NCBI GenBank assembly: GCA_028285215.1
Contig: JANQPZ010000003.1
Span: forward strand, 1 to 34,322
From: Rhodovibrionaceae bacterium
Lineage (GTDB): Bacteria > Pseudomonadota > Alphaproteobacteria > Kiloniellales > DSM-21159
Length of the DNA: 34,322 nucleotides
Reading direction: 5' to 3'
The notes beneath the pieces were generated by a model, which saw nothing but the letters and a program-made list of their open reading frames with translations, did not search any database and was not told the origin of the DNA. Every line of letters starts with the position of its first letter. Positions within the stretch are counted from its first letter, which is position 1. A program made the position numbers and the translations under genes. Positions 24,964 to 32,737 of this stretch are shown piece by piece.

Positions 24964-26751
24964 TTACACCGGCCAAACCAGCAGTATCGCCGGCACGGCG
25001 AGCAGCAGGATGAGCAGATCGAGCGGCAGGCCCATGCGGGCGTAGTCGCCGAAACGATAGCCGCCCGGGCCCATGACCAGAAGGTTCGACTGGTGCCCGA
25101 TGGGCGTCAAGTAGGTTGAGGAGGCTCCGACCGCGACCGCCATCAGGAACGGGTCCAGGGAGTAGCCCAGGCCGTTGGCGATCTCGATTCCGATCGGTGC
25201 CATCAGCACCGCCGTGGCGGCGTTGTTCATTACATCGCTCAGCAGCATGGTGACGGCCATCAGCAGAGCAAGGATCAACCAGACCGGCGCGCTTTCGCCG
25301 AGATCGAGGATCGGCTGCGCGATCACCATCGACCCGCCGCTGGTTTCCAGGGCTTGGCCGACCGGGATCATCGCGCCGAGCAGCACCACGATCGGCCAGT
25401 CGATCGATTCATAGATATCGCGGAGCTGTAGCTCGCCGGCCAGCACCACCGCGACGGCCGCGCCGGTGAAGGCGATGTGCGGCGGCAGCAGACCCAAGAC
25501 CACCAACCCGACGGCGACGGCGAAGATCCCGAGGCCCCGCCAGTTGTCGCTGCGCCGACCGATCTCCAGCCCGCGCTCCGCTAGCGGCAGCACGCCGAGG
25601 TTCTGGAAGGCTTCCGGCATGACCTCGCGTTCACCTTGCAATAGCAGCACGTCGCCCGGCTGGAAGCGAACCTGTCCCAGCCGCTCGTAGATGCGCTCGC
25701 CCTGCCGCGAGACTGCCAACAGGTTGACGCCATAGCGGGTGTGCAGACGCAGGGAACGCGCGGTGCGCCCCTCCAGGCGCGAACTCGGGGTGATCACGGC
25801 TTCGATCAGTCCGACCCGTTCGGAACGCAGGGTCTCGGCCCGAATGCCGCCGGCGCCGACCAGCTCCACCCCCGCGGTTTCCACAAGACGGCGGAGCGCC
25901 TGCGGGTCGGCTTCCAGAATCAGAATGTCGCCGGACTGCAACCGAAGGAAGCCCGAGGGCGCAAGAATGCGGTCTTTGCGGCGCACCAGCGCGACGACCG
26001 AGATATCCCCTTGGCTGACGGCAAAGAGGTCGAGCAGACGACGGCCGACGAAGGCCGACTTGCTCGGCACCCGTGCTTCGGTGATGTAGCCCTCGATCTC
26101 GACCAGTGGACGCTCGCGGTCGGAGGGCTGAGCCGCCAAACGTTCAGGAAGCAGCCGCCAACCTGCCAGGGCGACGAAGCCGATGCCGACGGCGGCAACC
26201 GTCAGACCGACCGGAGCAAAGTCGAACATCCCGAAGGACGTGCCCGTCGCCTCGGCGCGGAGATTGGCGATAACGATGTTGGGCGGCGTGCCGACCAGGG
26301 TGATCAGGCCACCCAGCAGGGAGGCGAAGGACAAGGGCATCAGCAGTTGGCTCGGGCTGCGCCCGCTGGTGCGTGCCAGTTCCAGGGCGACCGGTAGCAA
26401 GAGCGCCAGAGCCCCGACATTGTTCATGAAGGCTGAGCAGACGCCGCAGGTGGCCGTAAGGGCGAGCATCTGCAGCGTCGGTCGTGTCGTCAGCCGACCC
26501 AGCAGGCGCGAGATCACTCCCAAGAGTGCGGAGGTCCGCAGCGCGCGGGTCAGTACCAGGATGGCGGCAACGGTAATCACGGCCGGATGGCCGAAGCCGT
26601 TGAAGGCACCCTCCATCGGTACCAAACCGCCGATCACTGCGGCCAAGAGGGCGAGCAGGGCCACCAGATCGAATCGAAGCCGTCCCCAGGCGAACAGCCC
26701 GAGCGCGCCGGCCAAGATGGCGAACAGCAGAAGCTGGTCGGGTGTGGGCAT
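24964..26751 (-). CDS. SLC13-family anion/cation transporter with two RCK_C domains
   Basis: 595-residue inner-membrane protein of the divalent anion:Na+ symporter (SLC13) type. N-terminal helices (about 6-200) carry CSAFMNNVGALALLLPVALE and the signature TLVGTPPNIVIANL (151-164). Two regulatory RCK_C/TrkA-C domains follow (about 212-292 and 308-380, each with a GD-ILILE or GDVLLLQ strand). The second helical half (about 405-595) has LLSDVMNNAATAVLMAPIGI and the pseudo-symmetric TYLTPIGHQSNLLVMGPGGY. Members with this layout transport sulfate, dicarboxylates or other oxyanions; the substrate cannot be told here. It is convergent with the MaoC gene and divergent from serC. AGGAGG lies about 12 bases before the start. 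Confidence 0.93.
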   Translation of the reverse strand: MPTPDQLLLFAILAGALGLFAWGRLRFDLVALLALLAAVIGGLVPMEGAFNGFGHPAVITVAAILVLTRALRTSALLGVISRLLGRLTTRPTLQMLALTATCGVCSAFMNNVGALALLLPVALELARTSGRSPSQLLMPLSFASLLGGLITLVGTPPNIVIANLRAEATGTSFGMFDFAPVGLTVAAVGIGFVALAGWRLLPERLAAQPSDRERPLVEIEGYITEARVPSKSAFVGRRLLDLFAVSQGDISVVALVRRKDRILAPSGFLRLQSGDILILEADPQALRRLVETAGVELVGAGGIRAETLRSERVGLIEAVITPSSRLEGRTARSLRLHTRYGVNLLAVSRQGERIYERLGQVRFQPGDVLLLQGEREVMPEAFQNLGVLPLAERGLEIGRRSDNWRGLGIFAVAVGLVVLGLLPPHIAFTGAAVAVVLAGELQLRDIYESIDWPIVVLLGAMIPVGQALETSGGSMVIAQPILDLGESAPVWLILALLMAVTMLLSDVMNNAATAVLMAPIGIEIANGLGYSLDPFLMAVAVGASSTYLTPIGHQSNLLVMGPGGYRFGDYARMGLPLDLLILLLAVPAILLVWPV

Positions 26752-27081
26752 CCGGTGTCCGGCCCCTCCTGCGGGCCCCTAGGCTTTGCTCTGGCTTGTC
26801 GGGTGGTTGCAGCTTCGCAGCGGACGAAATGCGGGCGGTGCGGTCACGTTCGAGGCCGTGCGGCACTCTGATCCGGACAACCGACGGGCCGGATCTTTGC
26901 CTTATTCTAATCTCCCCCGTCCGTCCCGCGCCAGTCCCGAGCTTTTATACGCCTGCGGAGACATTCGCCAGCCGCGTAGCAGTCTGTTCGTTTGGCGCGT
27001 TGACGCACTGCAACATGCCGCCTAATGTCCGCGCCATTCCTGTTCTTTTGGCGACCCTTAACCGCTAAGGAGCGACCTGTC
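26752..27081. other. Divergent gap between transporter gene and serC
   Basis: 330 bases without a gene. Features seen are an inverted repeat GATCCGG (26870-26876) / CCGGATC (26889-26895) with a 12-base loop, a candidate serC promoter at 27000-27028, and a strong ribosome site (AAGGAG, 27067-27072). GGCGCG (26994-26999) and CGCGCC (27030-27035) could pair across the promoter. Alphaproteobacterial serC genes can have a structured leader (serC motif), but I cannot confirm one by eye. Confidence 0.45.
27000..27028 (+). promoter_or_regulatory. Candidate serC promoter
   Basis: TTGACG (27000-27005) and TAATGT (27023-27028) with exactly 17 bases between. Transcription would start near 27035, giving a leader of about 47 bases to the serC ATG. 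This is the best promoter match in the window. Confidence 0.5.
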
Positions 27082-28278
27082 ATGAGCCCGCTCGCCAGGC
27101 CAACACCTCCAACCGACAAGCCCGCCAACCCGAACTTCTCCAGCGGCCCTTGCGCCAAGCGCCCTGGCTGGTCGCTGCCGGCGTTACAGGGCGCGTTCCT
27201 CGGCCGCTCCCATCGCGCCAAGGGTGGCAAGGCGAAGTTGGCCGAGGTGATCGAGCGCTCGAAGCGCGTGTTGGGTCTGCCTGCGGACTGGCGGCTGGGC
27301 ATCGTCCCGGCCTCCGATACCGGTGCGGTGGAGATGGCCATGTGGTCGTTGCTGGGTCAGCGGGGTGTAGATCTGTTGGTCTGGGAGTCTTTCGGAGCGG
27401 GCTGGGCGACCGATGCGGTGAAGCAGCTGAAGCTGAGCGACGTGCGCACCCTCGAGGCGGCCTACGGTGAGCTGCCGGATCTGTCGCAGGTCGATTGGAG
27501 TCGCGACACGGTCTTCACCTGGAACGGCACGACCTCCGGCGTGCGCGTGCCCGACGGCAACTGGATCGCGGCCGGGCGCGAGGGCTTGGCGATCTGCGAT
27601 GCCACCTCGGCTGCTTTCGCCATGCCGTTGCCATACGACAAGCTGGATGTCGTTACCTGGTCCTGGCAGAAGGCCCTGGGAGGCGAGGCGGCCCATGGCA
27701 TGCTGGCGCTCTCGCCCCGTGCGGTGGAGCGCCTCGAGAGCTACAGCCCGCCCTGGCCGCTGCCGAAGATTTTCCGCCTGACCAAGGGCGGCAAGCTGAT
27801 CGAAGGCGTCTTCAAGGGTGAAACGATCAACACGCCGTCGCTGCTCTGTGTCGAAGATGCGCTGGACGGATTGGCTTGGGCGGAGTCGATCGGCGGACTG
27901 CCGCAGCTGGTGGCCCGTGCGGAGGCCAACTTGAGTGCGGTCTCCGCTTGGGTCGAGGCGCGCGACTGGGTCGACTTCCTGGCCGGTGATCCGGCCACGC
28001 GGTCCTGTACGTCCATCTGCCTGAAGATCGTCGACGGGTGGTTCGTCGGGCTGACTGCCGAACGGCAGGCTGCCGTTGCCAAGCGCATGGTGGCTCTGTT
28101 GGACGAAGAAGCCGTGGCTTATGACATCGGCGCCTACCGTGACGCGCCGCCCGGTTTGCGACTCTGGGGTGGCGCCACCGTAGAGACCGCCGATATGGAG
28201 GCGCTGTTGCCGTGGCTTGACTGGGCCTATGCCTGCGTCAAATCCGAACAGGCTGCCCCACAGACTGCTCCAGTCTGA
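27082..28278 (+). CDS. serC: Phosphoserine aminotransferase (alphaproteobacterial type)
   Basis: PLP enzyme converting 3-phosphohydroxypyruvate plus glutamate to phosphoserine in serine synthesis. 398 residues. [20 protein letters not shown] at the start and [14 protein letters not shown] identify the divergent class found in alphaproteobacteria rather than the E. coli class. The PLP-binding Lys197 is in [10 protein letters not shown], preceded by [13 protein letters not shown]. The ATG at 27082 has AAGGAG 9 bases upstream; the longer frame from 27025 is rejected. serA follows after 56 bases, so the two form a serine operon whose product also feeds one-carbon folate metabolism. Confidence 0.95.
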   Translation: MSPLARPTPPTDKPANPNFSSGPCAKRPGWSLPALQGAFLGRSHRAKGGKAKLAEVIERSKRVLGLPADWRLGIVPASDTGAVEMAMWSLLGQRGVDLLVWESFGAGWATDAVKQLKLSDVRTLEAAYGELPDLSQVDWSRDTVFTWNGTTSGVRVPDGNWIAAGREGLAICDATSAAFAMPLPYDKLDVVTWSWQKALGGEAAHGMLALSPRAVERLESYSPPWPLPKIFRLTKGGKLIEGVFKGETINTPSLLCVEDALDGLAWAESIGGLPQLVARAEANLSAVSAWVEARDWVDFLAGDPATRSCTSICLKIVDGWFVGLTAERQAAVAKRMVALLDEEAVAYDIGAYRDAPPGLRLWGGATVETADMEALLPWLDWAYACVKSEQAAPQTAPV

Positions 28279-28334
28279 ATCGGCGGCACAGTCCAATCTC
28301 CTGCAAAGTTTCCCGAAACGAGACGTAGAGATCC

Positions 28335-29918
28335 ATGCCCAAGGTCCTGATTGCCGATAAACTCAGCCCGCTTGCCGTCGAAGTCTTTCAGCGGCGGGGC
28401 CTCGACGTGGACTTCGAAGTCGGCCTGAGCCCGGAGGAACTGAAAGCGCGTGCTGGCGGTTACGACGGCATCGCCGTGCGCTCGGCCACCAAGCTGACGG
28501 CTGAGATCCTGGAAGCGGGGGCTGCCGGAGAGTTGAAGGTGACCGGCCGGGCCGGGATCGGCGTCGACAACATCGACGTGGAGGCGGCGACCGGCCACGG
28601 CGTCGTGGTGATGAATACGCCCTACGGCAACGCGACCACGACGGCCGAACACACCGTCGCGCTGATGTTCGCTTTGGCCCGACAGATCCCCGCTGCCGAT
28701 ACCTCCACGCAGGCGGGCAAGTGGGAGAAGTCGCGCTTCATGGGTATGGAGCTTACCGGCAAGACGCTCGGCCTGATCGGTTGCGGCAACATTGGCTCCA
28801 TCGTAGCCGAACGCGCGCTTGGCCTGCGCATGAAGGTCGCTGCCTACGATCCCTTCCTGTCGAACGACCGGGCCGTCGACCTGGGGGTGGAGAAGGTCGA
28901 ACTGGACGAGCTGCTGGGCCGGGCCGACATCATCACCCTTCACGTTCCGATGAACGATCAGACTCGTGGCATCATCGATGCTGCCGCCCTGGCCAAGTGC
29001 AAGAAGGGCGTGCGGATCATCAACTGCGCGCGCGGCGGTCTGGTGGTCGAGGCGGATCTGAAGGCGGCGCTTGAATCCGGACAGGTGGCGGGGGCCGCGC
29101 TCGATGTTTTCGAGATCGAGCCGGCCAAGGAGAACGCGCTGTTCGGATTGCCCAATCTGGTGTGTACGCCGCATCTCGGCGCCTCGACCAACGAGGCGCA
29201 GGAGAATGTCGCGGTACAGATCGCCGAACAGATGAGCGACTACCTGTTGAGCGGCGCTGTGACCAACGCGATCAATATGCCGTCGCTGACGGCCGAGGAT
29301 GCCAAGCGTCTGGGTCCCTACATGAAGCTGGCCGAGCAGCTCGGGTCCTTTGCCGGCCAGCTGACGCGCACGGGGCTGCAGGCGGTCACCATCGAGTACG
29401 AGGGGCATGTTGCCGAGCTCAACACACGGCCGCTGACCCAGGCGGCCCTGACAGGCTTGCTGCGGCCGATGCTGGATTCGGTGAATATGGTCAACGCGCC
29501 GGTCCTGGCACGTCAGCGGGACATCGAGCTGCGCGAGATCAAGGACGAGACGCCGGGCGACTATCAGACGTTGATCCGCCTGACGGTCAAGACCGATCGG
29601 CAGGAGCGCGCCGTCTCGGGTACGCTGTTCAGCGGCGACAAGCCGCGAATCGTCGAGATCAAAGGCATCCAGATCGAGGCGCAGCTCTCGCCGCACATGC
29701 TCTACACCACAAACGACGACAAACCCGGCGTGATCGGCGCGCTCACCGGCCTCTTGGCAGAGGAGCGGATCAACATTGCGAGCTTCCACCTCGGTCGCAA
29801 CGCGCCGGGCGGCGATGCCATCGCCCTGATCGAGCTTGACGAGCCGATGAACGGCGAGACCGTGAACAAGGTACGCGAGCTGCCCTCCATCACGCGTGCG
29901 GAACTGCTGCAGTTCTGA
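28335..29918 (+). CDS. serA: D-3-phosphoglycerate dehydrogenase (long, ACT-containing form)
   Basis: First step of serine synthesis, NAD-dependent oxidation of 3-phosphoglycerate. 527 residues, the long type. The substrate and NAD domains include VTGRAGIGVDNIDVEAA and the dinucleotide fold GLIGCGNIGS (146-155). IINCARGGLVVEADL holds a substrate Arg, and CTPHLGASTNEAQENV holds the catalytic His. An intervening ASB domain (about 320-450) precedes a C-terminal ACT domain (about 455-527, MLYTTNDDKPGVIGALTGLL), the likely serine sensor for feedback inhibition. The start is the ATG at 28335 with GAGACGTAGAG just upstream. Confidence 0.97.
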   Translation: MPKVLIADKLSPLAVEVFQRRGLDVDFEVGLSPEELKARAGGYDGIAVRSATKLTAEILEAGAAGELKVTGRAGIGVDNIDVEAATGHGVVVMNTPYGNATTTAEHTVALMFALARQIPAADTSTQAGKWEKSRFMGMELTGKTLGLIGCGNIGSIVAERALGLRMKVAAYDPFLSNDRAVDLGVEKVELDELLGRADIITLHVPMNDQTRGIIDAAALAKCKKGVRIINCARGGLVVEADLKAALESGQVAGAALDVFEIEPAKENALFGLPNLVCTPHLGASTNEAQENVAVQIAEQMSDYLLSGAVTNAINMPSLTAEDAKRLGPYMKLAEQLGSFAGQLTRTGLQAVTIEYEGHVAELNTRPLTQAALTGLLRPMLDSVNMVNAPVLARQRDIELREIKDETPGDYQTLIRLTVKTDRQERAVSGTLFSGDKPRIVEIKGIQIEAQLSPHMLYTTNDDKPGVIGALTGLLAEERINIASFHLGRNAPGGDAIALIELDEPMNGETVNKVRELPSITRAELLQF

Positions 29919-29983
29919 TCGACATCAAGCTCTGTTAGGGGAGAACGTCGCTTTTGCGCCGCCCTCATGGAGGACCCTCCGCT

Positions 29984-30898
29984 ATGCGCGGTCTTGCCGG
30001 CCTATTGCTCGCGCTCTCGTTTCTGTTCGCTGCGTCGACGCAGAGCTGGGCGACCGGTTCTGCGGATCTCGGTCTCCGGATCGAGACGGGCGGACCGCCA
30101 CTGCCGCAAAGACCTTTCGTCGCTTTGCCGGAAGAAGCCTTGTCCGACTCCCTGGCGGCTGTCGGCACCGCCGGAATCGTCAAGGCGCTCTTGGTGGCGC
30201 CGACCGACCGCTACGGTCATGCCGTTCTGGGCGACGGGATCGAGGCCGGCGGTCTGAGGGTGATCACCGCCGGTGGACTGGTCTTGGAGGTTCTGCTGCC
30301 GCCCGAGGCCGTTTTCGAGGACCTTCGGCCCCGCCTGTTGGACCTGACCGGCGACGGCAGCGACGAGGTTCTGGTGATCAAGGCCTATCAGGACAGAGGA
30401 GCGGCGCTGGCGCTTTATGGGGTCGTGGAGGAGGAACTGCACCAGATCGCCGAAACGCCCGCGATCGGCACGCCGAACCGCTGGCGGAACCCGGCCGGCG
30501 TCGGCGATTTCGATGGCGACGGTCGGCTTGACGTCGTTGAGGTTCAGACGCCGCACATCGGCGGACTCCTGCGTCTCTGGAGCTGGCGCGATGGCGATCT
30601 GGCGCCTGGACCCGCGTTTTCCGGCGTGTCGAACCACGCGATTGGCAGCCGCGCGCTTGGCCTGTCGGCGGTTCTCGATCTTGACGGCGACGGAGATGAC
30701 GAACTGCTGATCCCGGAAATGGGGTGGCGCAGCCTCGTGGCGCTCGACCTTCGCGACGACGTCTGGGTCGCCAAGGGGCGGCTGGAACACACGGCGGCCA
30801 TCGTCAGCGATTTCGTTCGTGAGGACTTCGACGGCAATGGTCAGGACGACGTGGGTTACGTCTTGGCGGACGGCACGGTGGTACGGCTGCTGCGCTAG
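29984..30898 (+). CDS. Secreted FG-GAP/VCBS repeat protein
   Basis: 304 residues with a signal peptide (MRGLAGLLLALSFLFAAST, cleavage near SWA-T). Four Asp-rich calcium-type loops follow: DLTGDGSDE (120-128), DFDGDGRLD (175-183), DLDGDGDDE (232-240) and DFDGNGQDD (281-289). Each sits in an FG-GAP-like blade, so the protein is probably a periplasmic or exported partial beta-propeller. Function unknown. The ATG at 29984 has GGAGG 10 bases upstream; a frame starting at 29954 would put ten polar residues ahead of the signal peptide. It lies between serA and purA, where I would expect hisZ in many related genomes. Confidence 0.8.
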   Translation: MRGLAGLLLALSFLFAASTQSWATGSADLGLRIETGGPPLPQRPFVALPEEALSDSLAAVGTAGIVKALLVAPTDRYGHAVLGDGIEAGGLRVITAGGLVLEVLLPPEAVFEDLRPRLLDLTGDGSDEVLVIKAYQDRGAALALYGVVEEELHQIAETPAIGTPNRWRNPAGVGDFDGDGRLDVVEVQTPHIGGLLRLWSWRDGDLAPGPAFSGVSNHAIGSRALGLSAVLDLDGDGDDELLIPEMGWRSLVALDLRDDVWVAKGRLEHTAAIVSDFVREDFDGNGQDDVGYVLADGTVVRLLR

Positions 30899-30985
30899 GC
30901 CGTTTCCTGCTATGGCAACGGTCGAGGCATCGCTTCGAATTCCGGTTTCGGAAGATCAAGCGGTTCCAACTGGCCGGAAAACAGT

Positions 30986-31124
30986 CTAGAGCAGGATCGC
31001 CTTGGGTGGGACCGCTCCGACGGTCCCACCCAAGGCGTGAAACCTACTCTCGTGATAGATCTGGAGGGTGATTCACGTCTCGGGCGAAAGCGAAACGCCT
31101 CCGCTTGAGACGATCGCGCTCTAG
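30986..31124. repeat. Full 139-bp palindromic element, copy B
   Basis: Same length as copy A, bounded by CTAGAGC (30986-30992) and GCTCTAG (31118-31124). By hand alignment 118 of 139 bases match copy A with no gaps. The left hairpin here is a perfect 17-bp stem (CGCCTTGGGTGGGACCG, loop CTCCGA, and its exact complement at 31021-31037). The right hairpin (31077-31113) keeps its length, but has two G-T pairs and two mismatches, so this arm is decaying. It fills the gap upstream of purA. Confidence 0.9.
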
Positions 31125-31193
31125 GACATCGCCCACGACTGGGCAGGTGGCGTCGAGGGGACGCAGAACCGCAGGTAAAAAAGAGGACATGGC

Positions 31194-32486
31194 ATGGGGA
31201 ACGTGGTCGTCGTCGGCTCCCAGTGGGGTGACGAAGGCAAGGGCAAGATCGTGGATTGGCTCTCGGAGCGCGCGGACGTCGTGGTGCGCTTTCAGGGCGG
31301 CCACAATGCCGGGCACACGCTGGTGGTCGGGAACAAGACCTACAAGCTTTCGCTGCTGCCCTCGGGTGTGGTGCGTTCCGGCAAGCTTTCGATTATCGGC
31401 AACGGCGTGGTGGTCGATCCCTGGGCCTTGATCGAGGAAGTCGAGCGGCTGACGGCACAGGGCGTGGCGGTGACGCCCGAAACCCTGAAGATCGCAGAGA
31501 ACGCTGCACTGATCTTGCCGCTGCACGGTGCCGTCGATCGTGCGCGCGAGGCACGGCGCGGCGACGACAGGATCGGCACCACCGGGCGCGGCATCGGCCC
31601 GGCCTACGAGGACAAGGTCGGGCGGCGCGCCATCCGGCTCTGCGATCTTGCCGATCCCGACCTGCTGGCCAAGCGCGTGAACTCTCTGCTGGTGCATCAC
31701 AACGCCCTGTTTCGCGGCCTGGATCTGCCCGAGGTGGCGGCCGAAGAGCTGATCGAACAGTTGCGCGCGATCGCACCCAAGATTCTGCCCTTTGCAGACA
31801 GAGTCTGGCAGCGCCTGGACGATGCGCGGCGCCAGGGCAAGCGTATCCTCTTCGAGGGCGCGCAAGGGGCCATGCTCGACGTCGATCACGGCACCTATCC
31901 CTTCGTGACCTCATCGAACACCGTCAGCGGTCAGGCGGCGGCCGGATCCGGGATTGCGCCGGGCGTGCTTGGCATGGTGCTCGGTATCACCAAGGCCTAC
32001 ACGACCCGTGTCGGCAGCGGTCCTTTTCCGACGGAACTGGACGATGAGATCGGTCAACGTCTCGGCGAACGGGGGCACGAGTTCGGTACCGTCACCGGGC
32101 GTGCCAGACGTTGCGGCTGGTTCGATGCCGTCATGGTCCGCCAGGCGATCAAGATCGGCGGTATCGACGGCATCGCGCTGACCAAGCTCGACGTGCTCGA
32201 CGGTTTCGAGGCACTGCAGGTTTGTACCGGCTACGATGTCGATGGCGAGCGGCTGGACCATCTGCCCGCCCAACCGGCACTGCAAGCTCGGGCCAAACCC
32301 GTTTACGAACGCTTCGAGGGCTGGTCGGATTCGACGCAGGGGGCGCGTTCCTGGGCCGACCTGCCGGCGACGGCCGTGAAGTACATCCGCCGCATCGAGG
32401 AGTTGATCGAGGCTCCGGTCGCCTTGCTTTCGACCTCGCCGGAGCGCGAGGACACGATTCTCGTGCGGGATCCCTTCACCCCGTAG
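31194..32486 (+). CDS. purA: Adenylosuccinate synthetase
   Basis: GTP-dependent ligation of aspartate to IMP, first committed step to AMP. 430 residues. The opening is [20 protein letters not shown], containing the GDEGKGK P-loop. [78 protein letters not shown] and [10 protein letters not shown] follow, all family-typical and in order. AAGAGGA lies 6 bases ahead of the ATG. The TAG stop (32484-32486) is the first TAG of a degenerate palindromic element. The 295-base gap upstream holds the full element copy B and probably the purA promoter after it. Confidence 0.98.
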   Translation: MGNVVVVGSQWGDEGKGKIVDWLSERADVVVRFQGGHNAGHTLVVGNKTYKLSLLPSGVVRSGKLSIIGNGVVVDPWALIEEVERLTAQGVAVTPETLKIAENAALILPLHGAVDRAREARRGDDRIGTTGRGIGPAYEDKVGRRAIRLCDLADPDLLAKRVNSLLVHHNALFRGLDLPEVAAEELIEQLRAIAPKILPFADRVWQRLDDARRQGKRILFEGAQGAMLDVDHGTYPFVTSSNTVSGQAAAGSGIAPGVLGMVLGITKAYTTRVGSGPFPTELDDEIGQRLGERGHEFGTVTGRARRCGWFDAVMVRQAIKIGGIDGIALTKLDVLDGFEALQVCTGYDVDGERLDHLPAQPALQARAKPVYERFEGWSDSTQGARSWADLPATAVKYIRRIEELIEAPVALLSTSPEREDTILVRDPFTP

Positions 32487-32512
32487 AGCGGGATCGCAAG
32501 GGGTGGAGTCGC
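32484..32512. repeat. Probable degenerate left end of the palindromic element
   Basis: TAGAGCGGGATCGC begins exactly at the purA stop codon and aligns with the left 29 bases of copy A at 20 positions without gaps. No right half is recognisable, so this may be an old fragment. Confidence 0.4.
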
Positions 32513-32737
32513 GCCGTCGCCGCCGCCCATCGGGTCGGAGTGCTGCACCAACAGGGTGAAGGTCCTGAGTCTCCCGGGTCGGCCGCGGGTCGGAAGGTCG
32601 GCTCTGCAAAGACGCTCCGCAATCCTGTTTAGAAGTGGCGTCCGTTAACTTCGCCTTTGCCATACGTCGGGTAGATCGGGTGAGGTGCCGTCGTTTGGGC
32701 GGTGCCACTCTATCCTTTGGGCCTGAGGCCAGATGGC

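Noticed and set aside
28227-29789. 520-codon open frame antisense to serA
   Set aside because: Mirror of a full-length SerA; no ribosome site or domain.
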